Below are positions 24,652 through 33,381 of a DNA stretch of 62,466 nt, in pieces (the stretch's first letter is position 1; the number at the start of each line of letters is the position of its first letter). The stretch spans positions 1 through 62,466 of the forward strand of contig NZ_SRYG01000018.1 of NCBI RefSeq assembly GCF_004793885.1, read 5' to 3'. The notes under the pieces were generated by a model, which did not search any database, was not told the DNA's origin, and saw nothing but the letters and a program-made list of their open reading frames with translations. A program made the position numbers and the translations under genes. The DNA is from Dubosiella muris. Lineage in GTDB: Bacteria; Bacillota_I; Bacilli_A; Erysipelotrichales; Erysipelotrichaceae.

Positions 24652-24843
24652 AGAGCGCTCTGACGAATTGTCTTCGTGTTGTTCACATAGACCTTAAGGT
24701 TGATTTTACATTAGCATGATATTTGCGGTTTTTTCAATTTTGATGCAATGCGGAATGATTGTGGGAGACAAACTTTTAAATTTCAAAACATTTTGGTATA
24801 GCCGGCCATAAGTAGCAAGCTAGAAAAAGCGGGCGATTCCCGT
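24652..24843. other. Intergenic region between two divergent membrane-protein genes
   Basis: About 190 bp, AT-rich. It must carry the promoters of both flanking genes. Apart from the -10 box next to 24856 I see no strong site. Confidence 0.5.
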
Positions 24844-24855
24844 TAAAATAAAACC

Positions 24856-26214
24856 ATGAAACTTATGCAGTCAATTTCTCTTCACCAAATCACGAACTGG
24901 CGGCGGGCCATCGCCGTGTTCGGGATTCTCGTTCTTTCCGGAACCGGCTTGACGTGTCTTGTTTTGCCGGAGTTCAACGCCGACATTTTTTTGTATGTGT
25001 GCGCCGCGATTTGCTCGCTTTCCGCGCTGTTCGTCTGGTATCAGGCATTCGTGAAAAAAAGGGGATTCGTTTTTTTGGAAGCGGCCTTGATCACGGCGTT
25101 CACGGTTTTTTTATGGATCCACCGCCAGTCGGGGGAAGTCGTCATCGTCGGCGTGTTCGCGGTTTACCTGCTTGTCAACGTGGTGGCGTTTCTCGTGCAA
25201 ACCGTGTTGGACTTGCAGGACAAAGCGGCCTCCTGGTGGTACGACGCCTTGCGGCTCATCGTCTACGCGCTGCTGTTGTTCGCGACCATTCGCAGCGGCT
25301 TGGGCTCGCTGAAATACATTCAATACATTGTCGGCTTGTATTTGATCGTCCAGGCCGGACAGCTTTATTTTGAGATGGTTTCGTTTTCGCATCCTCAGTC
25401 GACGCGCTACTACTCGTTTCGACACTGGAGCTCGCTGCCCGTCGCGCTGGTCGCCGTCTTGCCGTTTTTCGTGCTGGAAGTCATCACGCACGCCCAGCTT
25501 CAAATCAAACCGGAACGGAAGGCGGAACGAAAAAACGAGGAGCCGGTCGATTTGCGCGTCTTTGTCCATACAGGCCTGTCGGGCGTTCATGTGTTCGGCC
25601 ACATGACGATTGCCTACGAAGGTATGACGTATTCATACGGCAACTACGATACCGCCAACGAAAAGCTGTTTCGCTCGATTGGACCGGGCATCTTGTTTTT
25701 GTGTCCAGATCGCGACTACATCAACAACACGTGTCTGTACGAGGGGGTGACGATGTTCGAATATGGCTTGACGCTGACCGAAGCTCAAAAAAAAGAGCTA
25801 CACGCGCTGATGGATGAAATCCACGAGCAGACATACCATTGGCAATCGCCTTACGAGCAAGCGCTCCAAGCCGATCCCGACACGTCGTTTTCCGCCTATG
25901 AAAACGACTACGCCAGCCGGTTGTGGTACCGGACCGGGAGCCAGTTTTACAAGTTCAAAAGCGGGGAATGGAAGACGTATTGGATCCTTGGCACGAATTG
26001 CTCGCTTTTCGCCGCCGACTTGCTCAATCGAATCGACCCGGCGATTCATGGCAGCAAAGGCATTGTGACGCCCGGCGAGTTTTGGGAATATTTCGAGGAA
26101 GCGTTCGCGGATCCCAAAAGCAATGTCATCTACAAGGCGTGGCATTCGAGCAGCGATCCTTCCACCTTGTACGACTTGGGCGACGAAAATCCGGTCCGGG
26201 ACGCGGATTCCTGA
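24856..26214 (+). CDS. Membrane protein with a permuted NlpC/P60-like cytoplasmic domain
   Basis: A 452-residue protein. Residues 17-210 form about eight membrane helices with HdeD/DUF308-like spacing. The soluble part (230-452) has a histidine in HVFGHMTIAYEGMTYSYGN (H249) and a later cysteine in LGTNCSLFAADLL (C382), the His-then-Cys order of circularly permuted papain-like enzymes (YiiX/LRAT-like). It may act on lipids or cell-wall peptides. No ribosome binding site: TAAAAT ends 7 nt before the ATG, so the transcript may be leaderless. The family assignment is inferential. Confidence 0.72.
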   Translation: MKLMQSISLHQITNWRRAIAVFGILVLSGTGLTCLVLPEFNADIFLYVCAAICSLSALFVWYQAFVKKRGFVFLEAALITAFTVFLWIHRQSGEVVIVGVFAVYLLVNVVAFLVQTVLDLQDKAASWWYDALRLIVYALLLFATIRSGLGSLKYIQYIVGLYLIVQAGQLYFEMVSFSHPQSTRYYSFRHWSSLPVALVAVLPFFVLEVITHAQLQIKPERKAERKNEEPVDLRVFVHTGLSGVHVFGHMTIAYEGMTYSYGNYDTANEKLFRSIGPGILFLCPDRDYINNTCLYEGVTMFEYGLTLTEAQKKELHALMDEIHEQTYHWQSPYEQALQADPDTSFSAYENDYASRLWYRTGSQFYKFKSGEWKTYWILGTNCSLFAADLLNRIDPAIHGSKGIVTPGEFWEYFEEAFADPKSNVIYKAWHSSSDPSTLYDLGDENPVRDADS

Positions 26215-26230
26215 TTTGAGAATCACTTCA

Positions 26231-26260
26231 TTGGTGTTTCCCGGTTGAGTGCACTACAAT
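26231..26260 (+). promoter_or_regulatory. Promoter of the charged coiled-coil gene
   Basis: TTGGTG (26231-26236), 18-bp spacer, TACAAT (26255-26260). Confidence 0.5.
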
Positions 26261-26286
26261 AAAAACAACGATGGAGGTAGGAGCAT

Positions 26287-26811
26287 ATGGATTACGAACA
26301 ATACAAAGACGATAAAAAAGAAGTAAGAGCCGACGAAAAAGCGGCGATCGACGCAGCGCGCGAACAACGCAAAGACGGCAAGGAAGCCGAACGCGACGAA
26401 ATCAAAGCGGCACGCGATGAACGAGACGCGGAAGTCGATCTCGCAAAAGAAGACGTTAAAACGGCGCGCGAAGCCAAACGTGAAATCGCGAAAGAGGATC
26501 GCGAAGAAATCCGTCAAGTCCGCAAGGATACGCGCGGGGAAGACCGGGAAACGCGCCGCGAGGAAATCGACGCCGCCAAGGCCGAGAAAAAAGCGGAAGT
26601 CGACTTGGCTAAAGACGGCATTAAAGTCGCCAAAGACGCCGAGCGTGAAATCCGCAAGGAAGGACGCGAGGATCTGCACGATATGAAGGAAGCCGCTCGC
26701 GAAGGATACGAAGAAGTCAAGGAAAATGTCCGCGACGAAATCAAATCCGCACGCGAAGCAGCTGAGGAAAAAATCAAGGATCTCAAAGACGAATTCAAAA
26801 AAGACGAATAA
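26287..26811 (+). CDS. Highly charged coiled-coil / single-alpha-helix protein
   Basis: A 174-residue protein made almost only of K, E, D, R, A, I and V, with no signal peptide. A 55-residue internal duplication aligns RDEIKAARDERDAEVDLAKE (from 36) with REEIDAAKAEKKAEVDLAKD (from 91), both followed by (A/E)REI-KE-RE. Alternating E/K-R runs favour one long helix or coiled coil. GGAGGTAGGAG precedes the ATG and a strong terminator follows. I do not recognise the family; stress or spacer roles are guesses. Confidence 0.85.
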   Translation: MDYEQYKDDKKEVRADEKAAIDAAREQRKDGKEAERDEIKAARDERDAEVDLAKEDVKTAREAKREIAKEDREEIRQVRKDTRGEDRETRREEIDAAKAEKKAEVDLAKDGIKVAKDAEREIRKEGREDLHDMKEAAREGYEEVKENVRDEIKSAREAAEEKIKDLKDEFKKDE

Positions 26812-26827
26812 ATCTTTATGAAAACGA

Positions 26828-26858
26828 CCAGACGGACGTGCGCCGTCTGGCTTTTTTT
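26828..26858 (+). terminator. Terminator of the coiled-coil gene
   Basis: CCAGACGG pairs with CCGTCTGG around 7 nt, followed by CTTTTTTT. Confidence 0.92.
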
Positions 26859-26996
26859 CGTTCGATGCAAAGGTGTGAATTGCTGAATGGACTGCCCTTG
26901 TTATGTTTGACAAAGACGCGTTTGTTTTATCGTCTTGAATTTACGCTTTAAAAGTTTTTTCTGGCCTGAAGACGATTGAAATTTATATGTATTGAT

Positions 26997-27663
26997 TTAT
27001 ATCTTTTTTGATTTGACGACTCTGAAGTAATTTTTCTTGAAATCTCTATTTGACTTGAAGAATCTTTTTTCTGAATTTGACATTTTGTTTTGCTCGATTT
27101 TTCGGGCAATGAGTTCAAAAGTGTATACTACATCGGCAGCTTGAAATAATTTATAGTTTTCAGGAGATACTTTTTCTTTAAATTTTATTGTTTTATCTGG
27201 AAAAACTGTACTGAAAACAGAGCATAATATTTTTGTTACTTGGGACTGCCCTCTGTCGTAATAAATGATTAAATTGTCAAATTCATTTAGGTAATTTTTA
27301 TTTCTGCAAAGTGAGGAAGTTAAAGATTTGGATAGTTGAGAAATCATATCAAGTTCATTCGTGTAGTTTTTTTTCTCAAACTCTATAATGGAATAATGAA
27401 TTTTCAATTTTTTTAAAAAGAAATAAAATTGGTTTAATAGCTGGATTCTTTGGCCAATATGTAAATGTTTATATTCTTTTTCTCGGCGGAAGACAATGGT
27501 TAGGAAAACCGAAGTTCCGTAAATCGAAATTGAGTCGTTCTACAGGGGAAGAAATATCAATATTTTAATTGTGATAAATCAAGGCTATTAGGTAATAAGG
27601 AGAACAAGGGTCATATTTACCAAAATCACCTGATTCATCAACAAAGATGCTAAGTTCTTTCAT
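26997..27663 (-). pseudogene. Broken DUF3800 gene
   Basis: The start MKELSIFVDESGDFG (27663 onward) is the typical DUF3800 N-terminus with its acidic DES-D motif. The frame stops at an in-frame TAA after ALIYHN, resumes as NIDISSPVERLNFDL...GFPNHCL, then shifts; RREKEYKHLHIG continues in another frame into the intact 136-codon C-terminal part (from 27407, YYDRGQSQVTKIL, VSPENYKLFQAADVVYTFELI). A nonsense codon plus a small deletion or frameshift are thus visible. DUF3800 is an RNase-H-like fold found near mobile and defence genes. The stretch is much more AT-rich than its surroundings, suggesting acquisition by transfer. Confidence 0.82.
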
Positions 27664-27683
27664 TCTCTTTCCTTTCTTAAATT

Positions 27684-27759
27684 AAAAATAGCGGAGAACC
27701 TCTCCGCCATCTGGTGGGACCTAGACCTTTCGGACAGCCCGAATGGTATTTCTACCTGT
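27684..27759 (-). ncRNA. Structured leader RNA upstream of the DUF3800 gene
   Basis: Minus strand, about 75 nt: GGTA-GAAA-TACC (27756-27745), TTCGG/CCGAA (27743-27729), a GGTC/ACC-rich segment, then the terminator GCGGAGA-GGT-TCTCCGC (27707-27691) with TATTTTT. Several conserved RNA motifs named DUF3800 are known to precede such genes; whether this is one of them needs a covariance search. Confidence 0.55.
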
Positions 27760-27765
27760 GTTTTT

Positions 27766-27794
27766 AATGTATCATGTAGTGATAATAATATCAA
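27766..27794 (-). promoter_or_regulatory. Promoter of the DUF3800 leader RNA
   Basis: Minus strand TTGATA (27794-27789), 17-bp spacer, TACATT (27771-27766). Confidence 0.65.
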
Positions 27795-28060
27795 ATCAAT
27801 GGAGATATAAGAAAAAACGCCTTTCGACGAATATTTTTGATCGTTGTGCTTGTTTCAGTTGTTAAAATAATAATTGATTAGCAATTCTGTTCTCTTCGAT
27901 TTAAAGATTTCAAATCGCAAAAAGGAAACGCGAACAATCATTGGAAGCTACACGCCCCCCCAGGTATCTGAAATAAGCGCATGAGATGGAGAAGAGGGTA
28001 CATGACGACTGGTTTGGATATTCACGAACTGGTTTTTTCTTTTCTCTTCTTTTTATTCAA
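27795..28060. other. AT-rich intergenic stretch without recognisable genes
   Basis: No ORF with a ribosome binding site. A small hairpin CGATTT/AAATCG lies near 27898-27918 and a short direct repeat ACTGGTTT near 28010-28037. It looks like the other flank of the acquired AT-rich island. Confidence 0.5.
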
Positions 28061-28102
28061 AATATATAATAATATAGAATATAGATAAGAAAGGATATAA
28101 TC

Positions 28103-28651
28103 ATGAGTAAGAAACCGGATTTTATTGGCACACGGGTACGTCAAATTCGTCGAAGCAAGGGCTGGACGCTGGACACCGCCTTCCGTCAATGCGGTGTCAG
28201 CGCCGTGATGCTTGGAAAAATCGAACGTGGCGAGGCGTCGCCCACGATCCAGACGCTTTGGAAGCTGGCGACCGGATTTCGCGTGCCCCTCACGACACTC
28301 ATCGAGCCCGAACCGCGCGCCATCGAACTGGCCACGCCGGACCAAACAAACGCCATCGAGGAGGAGGCAGGCGCCATGATGGCGTGTCCGTTGTTCGCCT
28401 ATGATCCAATCCAAAACTACGAGATGTTTTGGATCCGGTTCGCGCCCGGATGCCGGCATGCATCGTCCGCCCACGACCAGGGCGTCGTCGAGCTTGTCAG
28501 CGTCATCGCCGGCACGCTTCAAATCGAGCTGCCGGAGCGAACCGTCATCGTGCACCCCGGCGAGGCGGCGCGCTTTTCGGCCGATGTCGAGCATACGTAC
28601 GAAAACATCGGCGACACGGATTGCGAAGTGTACGATCAAATTTTTTATTAG
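28103..28651 (+). CDS. XRE-cupin transcriptional regulator
   Basis: A 182-residue protein: an N-terminal Cro/C1-type helix-turn-helix (8-62, VRQIRRSKGWTLDTAFRQCG and SPTIQTLWKLA) and a C-terminal cupin (about 105-180, GVVELVSVIAGTLQIELPE and VHPGEAARFSADVEHTYEN). Such proteins sense small molecules, often amino-acid or polyamine derived. TATAAT lies at 28065-28070. It is 12 nt from the MBL gene, so the two form an operon. Confidence 0.92.
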   Translation: MSKKPDFIGTRVRQIRRSKGWTLDTAFRQCGVSAVMLGKIERGEASPTIQTLWKLATGFRVPLTTLIEPEPRAIELATPDQTNAIEEEAGAMMACPLFAYDPIQNYEMFWIRFAPGCRHASSAHDQGVVELVSVIAGTLQIELPERTVIVHPGEAARFSADVEHTYENIGDTDCEVYDQIFY

Positions 28652-28663
28652 GAGGAAGGGAAT

Positions 28664-29551
28664 ATGGAAATCAAACAACTGGGGGCGAACACGTTTTACG
28701 TGCCGGGCCCGACCAACATCGGCTTGTGGAGGCAAAACGAAACCGACGTGTACTTGATTGACGCCGGTAACGACAAGGACGCGGGACGCAAACTCAAAAA
28801 GCTGCTCGACGCCCACGGGTGGACGTTGAAAGGCATTTTATGCACCCACTCGAACGCGGACCACATTGGAGGCAACGCCTATTTGCAGCGGCAGTATGGA
28901 TGCCCCGTGTTTTCGGCGGGGATGGAAAAAGCGTTCATTTCGCATCCGGTGCTCGAGCCTTCGCTGCTCTATGGCGGGTTTCCGTGCAAGGCGCTACGTC
29001 ACAAATTTTTGATGGCCAAGCCAAGCGATGTCGTCGACGTGTCGAATCCGGGCTTTCCAAAGGAAATCGAGATCATCGCGCTCCCGGGCCACTTTCTGGA
29101 TATGATCGGGTTTCGAACGCCCGACGATGTCCTGTTCGTTGCCGACTGCCTGTCCAGCGAGGAAACCTTGTCCAAATACAAAGTCGGCTTTATTTACGAC
29201 GTGAAAGCGTACAAGGAAACGCTGGAACAGCTAAAAACGGTCAAGGCGAAGTGGTTCGTTCCAAGCCACGCCGCCCCGGCCGCCGATTTGCGGTCTTTGA
29301 TTCAATGTAATTTAGACGTCGTACAGGAAATCGAAACGACGCTTTTGGACATCCTTTCCGACTGGACTGGCTTTGACGAAGCGCTAAGGCGCCTGTTCGA
29401 CACCTATGGTCTAGTCATGAGCATCGAACAATACGCGTTGGTCGGCAGCACGATCCGCTCTTATTTGGCGTATTTCGCCGACGAGGGAAAGGCGGTTTAC
29501 CGCTTTTCAAAAAACCGGATGGAATGGAAACGCCACGAAGGCGCGCGATGA
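28664..29551 (+). CDS. MBL-fold metallohydrolase
   Basis: A 295-residue protein with a metallo-beta-lactamase fold in its first 210 residues. The metal motif reads THSNADHIGG (61-70), so the usual second histidine of HxHxDH is N64; D66 and H67 remain, and LPGHFLDMIGF and PSHAAPA give the later ligands. The change may alter metal occupancy, though relatives with this motif appear to be a family of their own. A helical C-terminal extension follows. Substrate unknown. Confidence 0.88.
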   Translation: MEIKQLGANTFYVPGPTNIGLWRQNETDVYLIDAGNDKDAGRKLKKLLDAHGWTLKGILCTHSNADHIGGNAYLQRQYGCPVFSAGMEKAFISHPVLEPSLLYGGFPCKALRHKFLMAKPSDVVDVSNPGFPKEIEIIALPGHFLDMIGFRTPDDVLFVADCLSSEETLSKYKVGFIYDVKAYKETLEQLKTVKAKWFVPSHAAPAADLRSLIQCNLDVVQEIETTLLDILSDWTGFDEALRRLFDTYGLVMSIEQYALVGSTIRSYLAYFADEGKAVYRFSKNRMEWKRHEGAR

Positions 29552-29605
29552 AATCCGCCTTGCAAAAGCTTGCCTTTTTTTGGATAATGGTTCACGAGGT
29601 GAATT

Positions 29606-31348
29606 ATGAAAACCATTCGTCATTTTATTTCGTATTATCGACCTTATAAAGTCGTTTTTTCCATCGACTTGCTGTGCGCGCTAACCATCTCGATCATCGA
29701 CATCGTGTTTCCGCTGATTTTGGATTACTGCTCGACGACGCTGTTCGCGCAGGACGCCACCCACATTTTGCGACTGGTGGGATTTGTCGCGCTCGGTCTG
29801 GTTTTGCTGTATGGATTGCGCAGCGTGTGCCGCTACTATGTGTCGGCCCAGGGCCATATCATGGGCGCGCGCATGGAAAGCGACATGCGCCGGGATTTGT
29901 TCGAACAATACCAGCGACTGTCGTTTTCTTACTATGACCGGCACAATACCGGCATCATGATGTCGCGCGTGACGAGCGATTTGTTCGACATTAGCGAGTT
30001 CGCCCATCATGGACCGGAAAACTTGTTTATTTCCCTGGTCAAAGTCGTTGGCAGCTTTCTTATTTTGTTTTTTATCAACTGGAAGCTTGGACTCGCCTTG
30101 CTGGCGGTCACGATCGTCCTCTTCGTTTTCTCGCTTTTTCAAAACAAGAAAATGAAGCGCGTGTTCATGGACAACCGCCGCAAGATCGGAGAGGTGAACG
30201 CCTCGCTGCAAGATTCGCTGGCCGGCATCCGCGTCGTGCAGTCGTTTGCCAACGAGGACAAGGAGCGGCGCAAGTTCGAGATGTCCAACGGCCGCTATCT
30301 CGACAGCAAAATCGACAACTACCGCATCATGGGCTGGTACTATGGCGGGACAAACTTTTTGCAAGGCCTGCTCTATGTCACGATCATCGTATGCGGAGGG
30401 TATTTGATTGCCAAAGGGCAAATGAGCGCCATCGAGCTGGCGACGTTCGCTTTGTACATCAATGTCTTTGTTTCGCCGCTTGAAATTTTGATCGAGTTCA
30501 CCGAAATGTTCCAAAAGGGATTTTCGGGCTTTAAACGATTCGAGGAAGTCATCGACGAGATTCCCGAAATCACGAACGCGCCGGACGCCAAGCCACTCTC
30601 GGATGTCAAAGGCGTCATTGATTTCGAACACGTCGGCTTCTCGTACGAAGACAACGAAACGATTTTGGACGACGTCAACATCCACATCAAAGCGGGACGA
30701 AAAGTCGCGCTGGTCGGCCCAAGCGGTGGCGGAAAAACGACGCTTTGCTCGCTGATCCCGCGCTTTTACGACGTCAGTCAGGGCCGCATCCTGATTGATG
30801 GCAAAGACATCCGCGCCGTGACGCTCGAGTCGTTGCGCCAGGCGGTCGGCATCGTGCAGCAGGACGTGTATTTGTTTGGGGGAACGATTCGTGAAAACAT
30901 CGCCTATGGAAAAGACGGCGCAAGCGACGAGGAAATCGTCGCGGCCGCCAAAAAGGCGAACATCCATGACTTCATCCTGTCGCTGCCCGACGGCTACGAT
31001 TCGTACGTGGGCGAGCGGGGGACCCGCTTGTCGGGCGGGCAAAAGCAGCGCATCGCGATCGCCCGGGTGTTTTTAAAAGATCCGAAAATCCTCGTGCTTG
31101 ACGAGGCGACGAGCGCGCTGGACAACGAAAGCGAGCGCGTCATTCAAGCGGCGCTGGACGAGCTGGCCAAAGAGCGGACGTGCATTACGATCGCGCACCG
31201 GCTGAGCACGATCAAAAACGCCGACGAAATCATCGTCATCGACGACGAAGGCATCAAGGAGCGCGGCAGCCACGACGAGCTCATGGCCGAAAACGGGATT
31301 TACGCCAACTATTACCGGCTCCAGTTTCAGGATCGGGAAGAGCGGTAA
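29606..31348 (+). CDS. ABC exporter, fused permease and ATPase
   Basis: A 580-residue half-transporter: six membrane helices (about 15-310) and an ATPase domain with Walker A GPSGGGKTT, signature RLSGGQKQR, Walker B VLDEATSALD and switch IAHRLSTI. All catalytic residues are canonical, so it can work as a homodimer. The group exports drugs, lipids or peptides. GAGGTG precedes the ATG. Confidence 0.93.
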   Translation: MKTIRHFISYYRPYKVVFSIDLLCALTISIIDIVFPLILDYCSTTLFAQDATHILRLVGFVALGLVLLYGLRSVCRYYVSAQGHIMGARMESDMRRDLFEQYQRLSFSYYDRHNTGIMMSRVTSDLFDISEFAHHGPENLFISLVKVVGSFLILFFINWKLGLALLAVTIVLFVFSLFQNKKMKRVFMDNRRKIGEVNASLQDSLAGIRVVQSFANEDKERRKFEMSNGRYLDSKIDNYRIMGWYYGGTNFLQGLLYVTIIVCGGYLIAKGQMSAIELATFALYINVFVSPLEILIEFTEMFQKGFSGFKRFEEVIDEIPEITNAPDAKPLSDVKGVIDFEHVGFSYEDNETILDDVNIHIKAGRKVALVGPSGGGKTTLCSLIPRFYDVSQGRILIDGKDIRAVTLESLRQAVGIVQQDVYLFGGTIRENIAYGKDGASDEEIVAAAKKANIHDFILSLPDGYDSYVGERGTRLSGGQKQRIAIARVFLKDPKILVLDEATSALDNESERVIQAALDELAKERTCITIAHRLSTIKNADEIIVIDDEGIKERGSHDELMAENGIYANYYRLQFQDREER

Positions 31349-31350
31349 AC

Positions 31351-31376
31351 GCAGGAGGACGCTCCTGCTTTTTTTT
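31351..31376 (+). terminator. Terminator of the ABC exporter gene
   Basis: GCAGGAG pairs with CTCCTGC around GACG, followed by eight T residues. Confidence 0.92.
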
Positions 31377-31427
31377 CGCCACGATCTTGCGGTATAATGA
31401 AAAAACCGAAATCAAAGAGGAGGCGCT

Positions 31428-33206
31428 ATGAAATACGACGTATTGAAAAAACAGTTTGGCTACGACACGTTTCGACCCGGGCAGGAAGAAATTATCGACG
31501 CCATTTTAGCCGGACAGGACACGCTAGCCATTATGCCGACTGGCGCGGGCAAGAGCTTGTGCTATCAAATTCCCGCCCTCATGCTGCCGGGAATCACCCT
31601 TGTTGTCTCCCCGCTCATTTCCTTAATGAAAGACCAGGTCCGCTCGCTCAATCAAAACGGGATCCGCGCCGCGTATTTGAACAGCACCCTCACCCCGGGG
31701 CAGTACGCCAAAGCGCTCGCTCTGGCGCAGCGCGGCGAATACAAAATCATTTACGTGGCGCCGGAACGACTGGAAAGCGCGTCGTTTTTGCGCTTCGTCG
31801 ACCAGGCCGACATTTCCATGGTCGCCATCGACGAGGCGCATTGCGTGTCCCAGTGGGGCCAGAACTTTCGCCCAAGCTATTTGCGCATCAAGTCGTTTTT
31901 TGAAACTCACAGTAAGCGCTGGCGTTTTTGCGCGTTTACCGCGACCGCGACCGCGCAAGTCGAGCGCGACATGATCGAGCTTTTGGGCATGCGCGATCCG
32001 CAAGTCGTCAAAACGGGATACGACCGGAAAAACTTGTTTTTCGCGGTCGAGTACCCGGCCAACTCGTTTTCGCGGCTGCTTGAACTCGTGCGCCAGCGCT
32101 CCAGCCAGAGCGGAATCATTTACTGCATCCGCCGCAAAGACGTCGAGATGCTGTGTGAAAAGCTCCAGCAAGCCGGCGTGCCGGCCACGCGCTACCACGC
32201 GGGGCTGTCCGATGAGGAGCGCAACGCCAACCAGGAAGACTTTATTTTCGACCGCAAGCCGGTCATGGTCGCGACCAACGCCTTCGGCATGGGAATCGAC
32301 AAGCCGGATGTACGTTACGTGATTCACTACTCCATGCCTTCGTCGCTGGAAAACTACTATCAGGAAGCGGGCCGGGCGGGCCGGGACGGACAAGCGGCCG
32401 AGTGCATTTTGTTTTATCACGCCAAAGACGAGCGGGTGCTCCGGTTCTTTATTGAAAACCAGGATTTTGACGGCGTGGACGAGGCGGAAAAAAAAGAGCG
32501 GATCGCCAAGGACTGGCGCCGTTTCGAAGCGATGAAAAACTACGCTTTGTGTCCCGACTGCCTGCGCCACGCCATTCTGGCGTATTTTGGCGAGCCGTCC
32601 CCAACCCGGTGCGAGGCTTGTTCCAACTGTTTGCATGAATACGAAACGGTGGAAATATCCGAAAGCGTCCATACGATTTTGGGCGCGATCAAAAGCGTGC
32701 GGCAAAAGTTCGGGGCTACGCTTGTGCTTTCGCTTGTCAAAGGGAGCCGTTCGCAAAAAATCGAGCAGTACCATTTGGACCAAAGCGCGTTTTATGGCAA
32801 CTTGTCGGGCTTTACGATGCGCCAGCTGCAAGACATCTTGCGATTCATGGTGCAGGATGGGCTGGTGGAGACGACCAACGACACGTACCGCCTGCTGAAA
32901 ATCACGCCCAAAGGCAACGCGTTTTTCAAGCAGCCGGCTTCGCTGACGATGCGTCAGTACAAAAAAGCCGAAGCGGCCCAGGCGGCGGCCGACGACGTGT
33001 TCGAAGGATTGCGCGCCATTCGCACGCGGCTGTCCAAAAAATACCGGGTGCCGCCTTACGCGATTTTCAACGACCGCACGTTGCGCGAAATGGCTTCCGC
33101 CCGTCCGCAAAACAAAGCCGAAATGCTGGCGATCAGCGGGGTGGGCGAAGTCAAATACAAAAAATTCGGCCGCTACTTTGTCGCTTTTTTCCAAAACGAG
33201 TCGTGA
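31428..33206 (+). CDS. recQ: ATP-dependent DNA helicase RecQ
   Basis: A 592-residue 3'-5' helicase of recombination and fork repair. Motif I is MPTGAGKSLCYQ, the DEAH box AIDEAHCVSQWG, motif VI EAGRAGRDG; the zinc cluster has CPDC and CEACSNC. A winged helix and a C-terminal HRDC domain (about 520-592, ISGVGEVKYKKFG) follow. Full length. AGAGGAGG precedes the ATG, TATAAT at 31393-31398. Confidence 0.96.
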   Translation: MKYDVLKKQFGYDTFRPGQEEIIDAILAGQDTLAIMPTGAGKSLCYQIPALMLPGITLVVSPLISLMKDQVRSLNQNGIRAAYLNSTLTPGQYAKALALAQRGEYKIIYVAPERLESASFLRFVDQADISMVAIDEAHCVSQWGQNFRPSYLRIKSFFETHSKRWRFCAFTATATAQVERDMIELLGMRDPQVVKTGYDRKNLFFAVEYPANSFSRLLELVRQRSSQSGIIYCIRRKDVEMLCEKLQQAGVPATRYHAGLSDEERNANQEDFIFDRKPVMVATNAFGMGIDKPDVRYVIHYSMPSSLENYYQEAGRAGRDGQAAECILFYHAKDERVLRFFIENQDFDGVDEAEKKERIAKDWRRFEAMKNYALCPDCLRHAILAYFGEPSPTRCEACSNCLHEYETVEISESVHTILGAIKSVRQKFGATLVLSLVKGSRSQKIEQYHLDQSAFYGNLSGFTMRQLQDILRFMVQDGLVETTNDTYRLLKITPKGNAFFKQPASLTMRQYKKAEAAQAAADDVFEGLRAIRTRLSKKYRVPPYAIFNDRTLREMASARPQNKAEMLAISGVGEVKYKKFGRYFVAFFQNES

Positions 33207-33241
33207 AAGCGGTTTCATCCTCGATTTAGCGGGAATGCGCG

Positions 33242-33270
33242 TTGATTTTTCACTTCGTTTTTTTTATACT
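33242..33270 (+). promoter_or_regulatory. Promoter of the ECF S-component gene
   Basis: TTGATT (33242-33247), 17-bp spacer, TATACT (33265-33270). The leader to the ATG is about 105 nt and could hold a regulatory RNA; I recognise no known riboswitch in it. Confidence 0.65.
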
Positions 33271-33381
33271 GGACGAGGTGGTTGTGAAATCGTGATCAAG
33301 TGACACGAAGTTCAAAAAACGACCAGACAAAAGATTTTTTTATTACATCGCATCCATACAGAGCGAGAGTAGGAGGTAAAC

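Noticed and set aside
29681-31042. Long minus-strand frames opposite the ABC exporter and recQ
   Set aside because: Rich in R, H, V and Q with no motif, as expected for antisense shadows of GC-biased genes.
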